From Anabaena lutea FACHB-196 (GTDB lineage Bacteria > Cyanobacteriota > Cyanobacteriia > Cyanobacteriales > Nostocaceae), in assembly GCF_014698305.1 (NCBI RefSeq), contig NZ_JACJST010000005.1:1-64000 (forward strand): a DNA stretch of 64,000 bases, written 5' to 3'. A program made the position numbers and the translations under genes. The first letter of the stretch is position 1, and every line of letters begins with the position of its first letter. The notes under the pieces are model-generated. The model made no database searches and had not been told where the DNA came from. It worked only from the letters and a program-made list of their open reading frames with translations. Below are positions 1 through 8,496 of this stretch, in pieces.

Positions 1-70
1 CCTCTCCCCATCTCCCCATCTCCCCATCTCCCCATCTCCCCATCTCCCCATCTCCCCATCTCCCCATCTC
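1..70. repeat. Octamer tandem repeat (CTCCCCAT)n
   Basis: About eight to nine head-to-tail copies of CTCCCCAT run from the window edge to about position 70, so the array may continue outside. The same octamer array recurs at 34961-35032. Short tandem repeats of this kind are common between genes of heterocystous cyanobacteria. It lies just past the 3' end of the DUF2232 gene. Confidence 0.9.
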
Positions 71-102
71 CGTGTCCCCGCCTCTCTTCTTCAATGAAAG
101 CC

Positions 103-837
103 CTAACCCTCATAATCCATTAGCACTTGCACCCAGCTTGGCGGACGGGGAATCGGATTTCCCAAACGATCCAACAGCAACCATGAGGCCAGATGTACCA
201 CGAATAGGTAAATCAGGTTGTTGAAAGCAATCAATACTACTGCCCCTACTTGAATGACAAACACACTCGGAGTCGCCAATATTTCCAACTTCAGAAATAT
301 CCACTCAATAATTTCTGTCATTTGGGTAATCACATAAACCCACAGATCTTCACCTGATAACACTGACAGCAACCACAAGCGGAAAAATACTCCTAAAACG
401 CTTAAAAGCATACCTAAAGTGATAGAAACAATCCAAGGTACACGACGATGCCACGTTGCCCCCAACAGCACACCCATCAATCCAAAGGGCATGACAAACA
501 AAATACTGCGAACAGGACCCATTAGCACCGCTAACAGTAAGCCAGAGGTGAGAGCAGCCATCCAAGCTGCACGTTTACCCCAGCGCAGGTAAACTAGAGC
601 GATCGGTACTGGAAAAAAGATCCGCAACACAGGACCCAAAGGAAAATAAACATTAATAAACCATATCAAACTAGCAGTACTGGCGAAAAACGCAGTTTCC
701 ACCATCCTCAAGGGGGCATCAACTTTGAGTAAGGGTTGGGTTAACGGCTCTTGTTGATTTAACCTATGACTAGGAAGTGAAGATTCAGGTGATGTATTTT
801 CATCAGGTTCATCGGGTACAGAATCTAAAATACTCAT
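103..837 (-). CDS. DUF2232 family multi-pass membrane protein
   Basis: This 244-residue protein has a hydrophilic N-terminal stretch of about 45 residues followed by about six hydrophobic segments. The spacing and the short MGP and PFG motifs in the loops fit the DUF2232/YybS-type membrane family, whose function is not established. The ATG at 835-837 is the natural start. The gene lies 13 bases downstream of the Crp-type regulator gene on the same strand, so the two are probably co-transcribed. Family assignment is from recall of the hydrophobic pattern, so moderate confidence; a membrane protein of unknown role is certain. Confidence 0.7.
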   Translation of the reverse strand: MSILDSVPDEPDENTSPESSLPSHRLNQQEPLTQPLLKVDAPLRMVETAFFASTASLIWFINVYFPLGPVLRIFFPVPIALVYLRWGKRAAWMAALTSGLLLAVLMGPVRSILFVMPFGLMGVLLGATWHRRVPWIVSITLGMLLSVLGVFFRLWLLSVLSGEDLWVYVITQMTEIIEWIFLKLEILATPSVFVIQVGAVVLIAFNNLIYLFVVHLASWLLLDRLGNPIPRPPSWVQVLMDYEG

Positions 838-850
838 ACTGAATAAGGTG

Positions 851-1549
851 TTAAATTATCATTTTTTCTAAAGCTGACAAATCGGGAATACACATAATAT
901 CTTGATTCCGTACAATCAAGCCTTTTTTTTCCAGCCTTGTTAGTACACGTGTTACTGTTTCCCTTGCCAGTCCGCTCAAACTACTTAATTCACGGTGAGG
1001 TAAATTAGGAATTTCTGTGCCTGTCTGTCCTCTTTTCCCCTGTCCTTCTGCCAAAAATAGCAAAGTATCTGCCACCCGCGATTGACTATCCGATTCCCGC
1101 AAGCGTAATCGCCGATTTACTTGCCGTAACCTTCGTGCCATGAGTTGCGCCAATCTCAGTCCTGCCAAAGGTTCTGTGTTCAGTAACTTGACAAAATCTT
1201 GAGCAGGCATACTGCCAATCATCGTCGGAGTTAGAGTAATTACATCAGTAGAACGCGGAACTTCATCTAGTGCCGCCATTTCCCCAAATAATTCCCCTTG
1301 GCCAATAATATTTAGTGTTACTTCTTTCCCTTCTAAATTGTATGTGCGGATTTTCACCCATCCATCGACGACAAAATACACAGAACCGCCCCAGTCATTT
1401 TCTAGCAGGATTACTTGATTGGCTGGGTGAGTACGAGTAACAAGATGGGTGAGGGCTTTTTCTACAATAGATTCAGGCAACCCTTGAAAAAAAGGTGCTG
1501 AGGTTATCCACGTATGAGCGGTTATCTGCAAGCTATATCGATCTTCCAT
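851..1549 (-). CDS. Crp/Fnr family transcriptional regulator (cAMP-type, SyCrp1/AnCrpA-like)
   Basis: From the ATG at 1547-1549 the product has 232 residues beginning MEDRYSLQ; a longer reading adds 23 residues with no family resemblance. An N-terminal cyclic nucleotide-binding beta-roll contains FGEMAALDEVPRST. Its Gly-Glu and Arg-Ser pair match the phosphate-binding cassette that contacts cAMP in Crp, so cAMP binding is plausible. A long dimer helix follows, then a winged helix-turn-helix (LSGLARETVTRVLTRLEKKG). It lacks the features of NtcA. It is likely the cAMP receptor class that in cyanobacteria regulates motility or nitrogen-fixation genes, but target genes cannot be read here. It is divergent from the large Hsp70-like gene. 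Confidence 0.85.
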   Translation of the reverse strand: MEDRYSLQITAHTWITSAPFFQGLPESIVEKALTHLVTRTHPANQVILLENDWGGSVYFVVDGWVKIRTYNLEGKEVTLNIIGQGELFGEMAALDEVPRSTDVITLTPTMIGSMPAQDFVKLLNTEPLAGLRLAQLMARRLRQVNRRLRLRESDSQSRVADTLLFLAEGQGKRGQTGTEIPNLPHRELSSLSGLARETVTRVLTRLEKKGLIVRNQDIMCIPDLSALEKMII

Positions 1550-1908
1550 TAGAACATATTTATTAAAGCTGCTATCAATACAACAAGCAAGATCGCTGTT
1601 TAAAAAATAAGCTATCAAATAACAGCCGCTTTTAAAGAGGAAACTAAACTATGTTACACAAGAAAACAACAATCTAGTTTTTTCTCACCAATCTTCATCT
1701 TATCCATAAATTTCAGCGATCGGTGATTACTTACCTCTAGTGCAGCATGACACAAATAACTATTAATCCTCACGATGCAGTTGCATCTCCCAGTAATTCA
1801 TCACATAATTGCCGTCAGAAGTCAGAGCAATAACTTTTGCCACTGAGAACTTCGGTAATTGTGAATACCATAAAAATCAAAGTACATTTCTACATAAGGT
1901 AATTTAAC
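1550..1908. other. Divergent intergenic region, crp-like / hsp70-like
   Basis: This stretch of about 360 bases separates two divergent genes and must hold both promoters. It is AT-rich with no open frame of note and no obvious repeat. I see no TGTGA(N6)TCACA-type Crp site that I would defend. Confidence 0.5.
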
Positions 1909-4900
1909 GTGACTTCCCGTGCAGATGAAATTCACAAACTGATCGCAGACATTGACAACTTACTTGCCCACAGTGGCAACCGTTTGTCGAAGCTACTGTC
2001 TGGTCAAGGACCTGAAGACAGAGAAGTTTTACACCGAGTTCGTGATTTTCTTGTGAAACTCACCGAAACGGAGGTATCTGAAGACAGCACTCCCAAGCAG
2101 TCTAATGCACAACCACTATCATCTTTGTTGGCGCGATTTGTGGAGCAGGAGAATAATCAACCAGCATCACATTCTTATCAAATCCAACAGGAACCGAGCA
2201 ATGTTGTCGCTGGACAATTAAAAGATGAACTTTTGGTTTTGTTTGAACCCTTACAAGCAGAATTGTCAGGACTGTTGCAAGAGAGAGCGACTCTTGTGCA
2301 GGAAATTAGACAGCTAGAACAAAAGCGACTACAAAATTACTCCTTAACACAGCAGTTAGCAAATCAAGAGCAGATAATTGCGGAATTTTTACAAGTACTA
2401 ATAAGCCGCTTAATACCCAGTCTAACACCTCATTTGAAACAAACCGGTTCTAATCCTCCCAGTTCTGTCACAGATGACCAGAACCAGAATCTAGAATTAG
2501 TAAACTCTGCAATGCCGTCTGGTTTAGAATCAGCCGAGGGGATAGACAGGTTAGCTAGTCTGGCTAGAGAATTGGATCAACGCTTGTTGTCACTAGATGG
2601 AACTGTCAACGTTGTCTTTGGCTCACTAGAGCGTAACATCAACACCTATCATCAGTCCCTATCCCAAGCACTGGCGAGAATGCACAGCCAGGGGATGCAA
2701 GGTGAACAGTTGATGGTCAACTTTCTCAATAATTTAACTCAGTATTTACAACAGCAATCCCTAGATACCCAGCCTCTCTTTTCTGGGGTAAATACTGAAT
2801 TAGAGGTACAACTAGTTTCCACTAGTTCTGAAGTGGTCAGTCAACCTTTGCCATTAATCCAGCTAGAAGATGACTCTTCACTTCCTCCTGCTTCTGCAAT
2901 AGAAGATGCTGTGACTGTGGAAAATGTGGATGCAGTACTGTCATATCTTGTCAGCGATGAGTTTCTCGCTTCAAACCTTGCTGTTACCACCTCAGAGGAA
3001 TTACAGTCAGAGGGTGTTGAGGAGACTCTAGAAGCAGCACTGCTAGAAATTACCACAGATGATTCTACCGCTCTTCCCACCTCAGAGGAATTACAGTCAG
3101 AGGGTGTTGAGGAGACTCTAGAAGCGGCACTGCTAGAAATTACCACAGATGATTCTGTCACTTTTCTCACTTCACCAGATTTGCAGTCAGAGGGTGTTGA
3201 GGACAATTTAGAGGCAATACTGGCAGAAATTGCGACAGATGATTCTTTCTCTCATGATTCTGTCGCTCTTCCCATACCAGAGCAATTACAATCAGAGACT
3301 CCTAATGCAGTAGACCAACTTTACGCGAGTTTGTTTGGTAGTGAAAATTCTACTGTCTCCAACGAGTCGATTGCTCTACCGATGATCACACCTGAGTTAT
3401 CGGTTACAGAAATAACCCCATCTCCAACTATTTCAGAGCAAGAAGATGATGATTTGCTGGTGTTCCCAGATCATGGGGTTGAGCAACAAGAGGCAAATAT
3501 TTTCGAGCCGAGCCATAATCCCGTCACGGAACTCTCCAATGCTCTGATAGAGTCCACAGAGCCATCATCTGAGTTATGGGAAGGCTTGTTGTTAACAGAG
3601 GATACACCACCACAAGCAGAAGTTACCATAGAAGATGCTGCCCCCACACTACTCGACTCTCTGCCAGATCCTACTGATACAATTACAGTTCTCACGGATT
3701 TATTGGTTGATGCCAGCAGTGACCAACAACTTTTAGAAAAATTATCCTTTGATGATAATTTAGAAATCGCACCGGCAGAAACTCTCATAGTATCTTCACC
3801 AAGAGAGATGCAAACAGAGGCTCAGGATTTACTAGTATCTACTTACATTGCTGCTTCACCACAGGAAAATTTACTGTCTCTAGAAAATAATGAGGCACAA
3901 ATTGTACCGGACATTGTTCTAGACGAAGAGCAGTTGCAGCAATTGAATCGAGATTTGGCTAACTTTGATTGGCAGTTAAATTCTGGCTCAGAATCTCTTA
4001 ATAACTCGGAAAGTTTCCAGAATTCCCTCGATACAGTTGTGACGATAACTGAAACGCCTAGGAGCCAACCAGTAGAAAATATACCAACGGGTGCTGTTGC
4101 TGATTTGGATGTTCCTCAATTGGACATTGGGGTAGATTTGAATCAGACAACTGAAAAAAAAAAGGAAGCCACAATTTTTTTCCAGGACGCTTCTTTGCCT
4201 ACCAGTCACAATTTGAGTGCTACTTCTGAGGCAACAGTCACGAGTCTGGATTCAATTTGGTATTTAGGAATTGATTTGGGTACAACGGGGATTTCAGCGG
4301 CGCTATTGAATCGTTCCAGATCGATTGTTTATCCTGTTTATTGGTCAGCACAAACCCAATTAGGCGAAACTGCTTTTGAGCAATCATTTCGCTTACCCGC
4401 AGAAGTTTATCTACCTACGGCTTCCATACCTCACGCAGAAACTATTGAGCAGACTACACCAGCGGCTGTCGCTAAGGATAAAGTCTCTGACAATCGGACT
4501 CAAAATTCTCCGCTACATGGATCACCAGAAGAACCAAAGCACCATCTTTATTCAACGCATTTAAAGCCCTATTTACACGTAGCTATCCCCTACAAGAATA
4601 CCCAGCAAAAATGGGAACCTGTGTTGCAGTTAAATGAATTTTCAGCCGGACCATTGATTTGGGTGGTGCGATCGCTCTCTAAACTACTATTAACTCTCAA
4701 ATCTGATCAAAGCAGTACTACTCCCGCTCTCATTGCTCATGCTGTGGGGATAGATACACAAACTTTCTCTGACATCATCAATAACCTAGCCGGTGTTGTT
4801 TGTACTTGTCCCTCTAATTGGTTAGAACAATATCGCTTCAATGTGCGGGAAGCTATCCTCACTAGTAAACTAGTCTCCCATGCCCAACAAGTATTTTTTG

Positions 4901-6267
4901 TTGAGGAAGCGATCGCTAGTTTGTTACCAGAACTTGATAGCGCTGATTCTCAACCAGTCCAATTGAGTGAAAATCAGGGTTTGCGTCCGCTAAAAACTAG
5001 CGGAAATCCGATGCAGGGTAACACCTTGGCACTAAATATTGGCGCAACCTCTACAGAAATGGCACTGGTTGATTTACCAAGTGATTTAAGTCAATTAACA
5101 TACAGAGATTTCATGCTCCACAGTTTTGCCTATGCTGGTAAGGGCATTGAGCAAGATATTATCTGTCAGTTACTGCTACCACCCAAATCTCGTCAACCCC
5201 GTCAGCAAGCCCAAGCTAATAGCAACACAGCTACCAGTAATTCTACCCAACGGCATTGGCAACCTTCTATTCCTGGTTTAGATCAGATGCATTTGTCTAG
5301 TTTGGGGTTGGAAGCATTAGAACTACCACGAGTTGGGGAACCGGATATTGCTGCTCGGATTCGCTTCCAGCAGCGGTTAGAAAGTTCTCTGTTAGGACAA
5401 GGACTGTTAGAAGCTGCTACCGCCCTGAAACTGATTTTGCAACACCAAGAATCTTTTACTCTAGAATTAGCTGACGGGTTGTGGGTATTGCAGCGACGAG
5501 ACTTGGAGAGCCAAGTATTTGTTCCTTATGTACGTCGTCTCAACCGCGAACTTAATAAGTTATTAGTAGCTCGTGGTATCCCTACAGAAGCCGTTAATCA
5601 AGCGATTCTCTCCGGTGGAGTTGCTTCTGTGGGTACAGTCAACCGTTGGTTAAGACAAAAACTCCCTAACGCCAAGATTATTCAGGATTCATATCTGGGT
5701 GAAAATGGCGCGCCTAATAGTAGTCGGGTTGCCTATGGTCTGGCTATGTTGCCTCTGTATCACCAGGTTTTAGAAATACCTAGACAACAGTATACTGATT
5801 ATTTCCTGTTTACTGAATTGCTAAAGCTTTTACCTGATAGTTCCCGTGGTAGCGTGCCGGAAACATCAACTATACGTTCCCTATCTTTTGGTGAAGTTCT
5901 GCAATTATTTGAAAGTCGTGGCATCAATACCCGCACTTGTCAACAGCGACTACTGGCTTTCTTGGAAGGTGAATTACCTCCAGGTTTAATACCTTCTATT
6001 CTGTCGGAAAGGCTACCTCACTCAGATGCTAGGGAAATGCCTTTAGATTCTATTTGGTTGACCAAAAGCTCCCAGGAAAATCTAGATTATCAAGCGATCG
6101 CAGCAGCACCACTTTTTGAAAAACAAGGAAATCTTACTTATCGACCGAATTATCAACAACTTTTGTCTCTGCGTCGCTATCTCGATGCTATCAAAGCCAG
6201 TAGTCTGCAATCACTAGAAGAACCATATACAGTTAATTTTTCCTTCACCGTAAATCCTCAACATTAA
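1909..6267 (+). CDS. Giant coiled-coil / acidic-repeat protein with C-terminal Hsp70-like ATPase domain
   Basis: 1452 residues from a GTG start. Residues 1-290 are largely helical with a predicted coiled coil around 105-160. Residues 290-770 are acidic, Ser/Thr/Glu-rich and low-complexity, and include a 30-residue repeat. From W784 an actin/Hsp70 fold appears: phosphate-1 loop GIDLGTTG, a phosphate-2-like LNIGATSTEMALVD near 1038, and an adenosine-type SGGVAS near 1227. The usual Hsp70 substrate-binding beta-sandwich is not recognisable, and a helical tail follows. It is therefore an Hsp70-family ATPase with an unusual N-terminal extension rather than DnaK. An internal A10 tract lies just before the ATPase domain. 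The substrate and role are unknown. It is followed by a strong terminator, so it is probably monocistronic. Confidence 0.8.
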   Translation: MTSRADEIHKLIADIDNLLAHSGNRLSKLLSGQGPEDREVLHRVRDFLVKLTETEVSEDSTPKQSNAQPLSSLLARFVEQENNQPASHSYQIQQEPSNVVAGQLKDELLVLFEPLQAELSGLLQERATLVQEIRQLEQKRLQNYSLTQQLANQEQIIAEFLQVLISRLIPSLTPHLKQTGSNPPSSVTDDQNQNLELVNSAMPSGLESAEGIDRLASLARELDQRLLSLDGTVNVVFGSLERNINTYHQSLSQALARMHSQGMQGEQLMVNFLNNLTQYLQQQSLDTQPLFSGVNTELEVQLVSTSSEVVSQPLPLIQLEDDSSLPPASAIEDAVTVENVDAVLSYLVSDEFLASNLAVTTSEELQSEGVEETLEAALLEITTDDSTALPTSEELQSEGVEETLEAALLEITTDDSVTFLTSPDLQSEGVEDNLEAILAEIATDDSFSHDSVALPIPEQLQSETPNAVDQLYASLFGSENSTVSNESIALPMITPELSVTEITPSPTISEQEDDDLLVFPDHGVEQQEANIFEPSHNPVTELSNALIESTEPSSELWEGLLLTEDTPPQAEVTIEDAAPTLLDSLPDPTDTITVLTDLLVDASSDQQLLEKLSFDDNLEIAPAETLIVSSPREMQTEAQDLLVSTYIAASPQENLLSLENNEAQIVPDIVLDEEQLQQLNRDLANFDWQLNSGSESLNNSESFQNSLDTVVTITETPRSQPVENIPTGAVADLDVPQLDIGVDLNQTTEKKKEATIFFQDASLPTSHNLSATSEATVTSLDSIWYLGIDLGTTGISAALLNRSRSIVYPVYWSAQTQLGETAFEQSFRLPAEVYLPTASIPHAETIEQTTPAAVAKDKVSDNRTQNSPLHGSPEEPKHHLYSTHLKPYLHVAIPYKNTQQKWEPVLQLNEFSAGPLIWVVRSLSKLLLTLKSDQSSTTPALIAHAVGIDTQTFSDIINNLAGVVCTCPSNWLEQYRFNVREAILTSKLVSHAQQVFFVEEAIASLLPELDSADSQPVQLSENQGLRPLKTSGNPMQGNTLALNIGATSTEMALVDLPSDLSQLTYRDFMLHSFAYAGKGIEQDIICQLLLPPKSRQPRQQAQANSNTATSNSTQRHWQPSIPGLDQMHLSSLGLEALELPRVGEPDIAARIRFQQRLESSLLGQGLLEAATALKLILQHQESFTLELADGLWVLQRRDLESQVFVPYVRRLNRELNKLLVARGIPTEAVNQAILSGGVASVGTVNRWLRQKLPNAKIIQDSYLGENGAPNSSRVAYGLAMLPLYHQVLEIPRQQYTDYFLFTELLKLLPDSSRGSVPETSTIRSLSFGEVLQLFESRGINTRTCQQRLLAFLEGELPPGLIPSILSERLPHSDAREMPLDSIWLTKSSQENLDYQAIAAAPLFEKQGNLTYRPNYQQLLSLRRYLDAIKASSLQSLEEPYTVNFSFTVNPQH
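2989..3246 (+). repeat. 90-bp in-frame tandem repeat inside the Hsp70-like gene
   Basis: Three units with a 90-base period encode 30-residue repeats with the core LQSEGVEETLEAALLEITTD. Units 1 (2989-3078) and 2 (3079-3168) are nearly identical in DNA, while unit 3 (3169-3246) has diverged. The near identity points to a recent duplication within the acidic linker. Confidence 0.9.
4154..4163 (+). other. A10 homopolymer in coding sequence
   Basis: Ten consecutive A residues encode the end of E-K-K-K about 31 codons before the Hsp70-like domain, and a T7 run follows at 4175-4181. Such tracts can cause polymerase slippage; whether it happens here is unknown. Confidence 0.7.
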
Positions 6268-6352
6268 TTCTCCAAAAAAACATCCTCCAAAAGAAATATA
6301 TAAAAGGATGTACCACGAGATTGAAAGAAACATTAACTGCACCCTATTAATA

Positions 6353-6405
6353 ACGCCTACTTCTGAGTAACAATATCTTCTACTCAAAAGTAGGCGTATA
6401 TTTTT
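6353..6405 (+). terminator. Rho-independent-type terminator after the Hsp70-like gene
   Basis: A long inverted repeat (ACGCCTACTT-TGAGTA with TACTCA-AAGTAGGCGT) closes a loop of about 13 bases and is followed by a T-rich run. It lies 86 bases after the stop codon. The copy is also a good bidirectional hairpin. Confidence 0.8.
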
Positions 6406-6670
6406 AATATTGGTTTGATAGTATTTGCCGATCGCCTAATTGTCATGCACAGAGCTGTAATATCACTTCATTTAATTAAAGCTCCAAATGAATCTCTCCA
6501 TCCCCACCATAACTTCTATATAAAAAACATCAAAACTTTAAAATACCTGGGCTTAATTAAAAGATTGTATAAAGTTACATGGTTTTATTTTTTATAGTAC
6601 GAAAAACTACTTATGATTATTGTGGATTAAATTAGAATGTGCTTTCGCCTGCAAAAGATAACCATAAATT
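6406..6670. other. Intergenic region upstream of sugar transferase
   Basis: AT-rich. A 60-codon open frame here shows no protein-like features and I do not call it. It contains one copy of a dispersed repeat (6456-6510) and presumably the promoter of the sugar transferase gene. Confidence 0.5.
6456..6510 (+). repeat. Dispersed intergenic repeat, copy 1
   Basis: The segment shares TTAATTAAAGCT and CAAATGAATCTC blocks, in the same order and spacing, with 16456-16505. Similarity over about 50 bases is roughly three quarters by eye. Confidence 0.55.
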
Positions 6671-7378
6671 GTGTCCCTGTTTACTCTTAGAAATAAAACC
6701 AAAAGTTATACTGTGGCTAATTTAAGTGTTCTCAACCATCTGACTGTGATTGATGTATCATCACAGTCCCTTCACCCATCAACTACTAGTACTACAAAAA
6801 GATTAATTGATATTGTCGGAGCAATTGTTGGTTTAATAATTACATCCTTGGTCATACTTCCCATAGCAATTGCCACCTTATTTAATGATCCAGGCCCCAT
6901 ATTATATTCCCAAATCCGCTGTGGATTGAACGGACGCACCTTTCGGATTTGGAAGTTTCGTTCTATGGTTGTTAATGCAGATAAACTCAAGTCTCTAGTT
7001 AAAAATCAAGCCCAAGGTCATATCTTTAAATCTACTGATGATCCTCGCATTACTCCTTTAGGTAGGTTTTTGCGACGCAGTAGCTTAGATGAACTCCCTC
7101 AATTTTGGAATGTTTTAATGGGCGATATGAGCATAGTTGGCACTCGTCCACCCACTCCTGATGAAGTCATTCACTATGAGCCACATCACTGGGATAGATT
7201 GCGAGTTAAACCAGGCATTACTGGAGAGTGGCAAACTCATGGTCGTTCCCAAATCAAGGACTTTGAAACTGTTGTCCGGATGGATTTAGATTATCAACGT
7301 AAGTGGTCTATCACTTATGACTTGATGCTAATGTTTAAAACTATCTGGGTAGTTTTAAATAGAAGTGGCGCTTATTAG
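6671..7378 (+). CDS. Sugar-phosphate transferase (bacterial sugar transferase, WcaJ/HepC-like)
   Basis: 235 residues from a GTG start. A membrane segment at about 42-65 is followed by the bacterial sugar transferase domain: WKFRSM, DPRITPLGRFLRRSSLDELPQ, NVLMGDMSIVGTRPP and the terminal KPGITGEWQ block. These enzymes move a sugar-1-phosphate from a nucleotide sugar to undecaprenyl phosphate at the inner face of the membrane, starting an exopolysaccharide repeat unit. The polytopic N-terminal region of full WcaJ is absent, so this is the short PglC-like form. It may act on heterocyst envelope, capsule or sheath polysaccharide; the sequence does not decide. Confidence 0.88.
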   Translation: MSLFTLRNKTKSYTVANLSVLNHLTVIDVSSQSLHPSTTSTTKRLIDIVGAIVGLIITSLVILPIAIATLFNDPGPILYSQIRCGLNGRTFRIWKFRSMVVNADKLKSLVKNQAQGHIFKSTDDPRITPLGRFLRRSSLDELPQFWNVLMGDMSIVGTRPPTPDEVIHYEPHHWDRLRVKPGITGEWQTHGRSQIKDFETVVRMDLDYQRKWSITYDLMLMFKTIWVVLNRSGAY

Positions 7379-7438
7379 CAAGTGAGTCAGTTAAGTAAGT
7401 CAGCACAATAAAATCAAACTGTTGAGCAGAACACGATA

Positions 7439-8275
7439 TTAACCCTTGACACCACTACCAGTATCTGTAGGGACAATAAACCTTTGTAAAAATAAAAATA
7501 ACAGCAATACTGGGGTGATAGAAATTATTGACCCAGCAGCAACTAATCGCCAATCTAGAGAAAACGTCCCCGCCAGTTTAGCCACTCCCAAGGGTAAAGT
7601 ATATAAACTCTCATCTTGGATAACAATTAAAGGCCACAAAAAGTCACTCCAAGCACCAATAAACACAAAAATAGCTAGGGTTATTAGTGCTGGGCGAATA
7701 GCTGGCAACATTATATGCCACCACAATCCTAATTCTGAACTACCATCTAAGCGGGCAGCTTCTTCTATTTCTTTAGGTACGCTCATAAAAGCTTGTCGCA
7801 ATAAAAAAATCCCGAAGGCAGAAGCTAAACTCGGAAAAATTATTCCCAAATAACTATTTCTCAACCCTAACTGCACTGTCAAAATATAAAGGGGAATCAT
7901 GACGATTTGGAAAGGAATCATGATTGTCGAGACTATAGCAATAAAGATTCCGTCTCGCCCCACAAATGATAATCTGGCTAAGGGATAAGCCGCTAAAGCA
8001 CAAAATAGTAGATTCAATCCCACAGTCAGTATAGCCACCAAGGTGCTGTTATATAGGTATTGACCAAAGGGTAATGATTCCCACACACGATAGAAGTTGT
8101 CTAATGTGGGTTGAGCGGGTAATAATTGCGGCGGTGATTGTAAGATGTTTTCTGTGGGCGATTTCAAGGCTGTGCTAATTAGCCATAGCAGAGGGAAAAG
8201 GGTAACAATTGCGATCGCACCTAGTATTCCATAAATTAATAATGTTTGCAGGCGGGAGTTTTTTAAGTTCAGCAT
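7439..8275 (-). CDS. Carbohydrate ABC transporter permease, MalG type (CUT1)
   Basis: 278 residues from the ATG at 8273-8275; a TTG four codons upstream is an alternative. There are six hydrophobic segments and the coupling-helix EAA motif EEAARLDGSSELGLWWHIML before the last two. This is the second permease of a sugar ABC importer and normally pairs with a MalF-type permease, a binding protein and an ATPase. None of those is adjacent: the neighbours are a convergent sugar transferase gene and, upstream, the SDR gene. It must borrow partners encoded elsewhere or be an orphan. Confidence 0.9.
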   Translation of the reverse strand: MLNLKNSRLQTLLIYGILGAIAIVTLFPLLWLISTALKSPTENILQSPPQLLPAQPTLDNFYRVWESLPFGQYLYNSTLVAILTVGLNLLFCALAAYPLARLSFVGRDGIFIAIVSTIMIPFQIVMIPLYILTVQLGLRNSYLGIIFPSLASAFGIFLLRQAFMSVPKEIEEAARLDGSSELGLWWHIMLPAIRPALITLAIFVFIGAWSDFLWPLIVIQDESLYTLPLGVAKLAGTFSLDWRLVAAGSIISITPVLLLFLFLQRFIVPTDTGSGVKG

Positions 8276-8496
8276 TTTAATTTTCAATTTTTAATATCAT
8301 GTTCGCTTACACGCATTTTCGGATAAATTCGAGATACAAAGCACGAGAAATAATACTTCCTTGTTTCAATCCCTTAACTTTAGTTATGGGGTTAATCAGT
8401 ACTCAGTACTCGGTACTTCTGAATTCAGGGTAAGAGTACAGGAGTAAGAATTAATTTTTCTCCCCCTGCTTCTTCTTACCAGTCTTCAATCCCTAA

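Noticed and set aside
851-1618. NtcA
   Set aside because: The regulator has a Crp-like cyclic nucleotide pocket (FGEMAALDEVPRST), and its sequence does not match NtcA as I know it.
2841-3206. 121-codon Ser-rich frame on the minus strand
   Set aside because: It is a shadow of the acidic repeat of the Hsp70-like gene.
6415-6597. 60-codon open frame after the Hsp70-like gene
   Set aside because: No protein-like features; it overlaps a dispersed repeat and lacks a ribosome-binding site.
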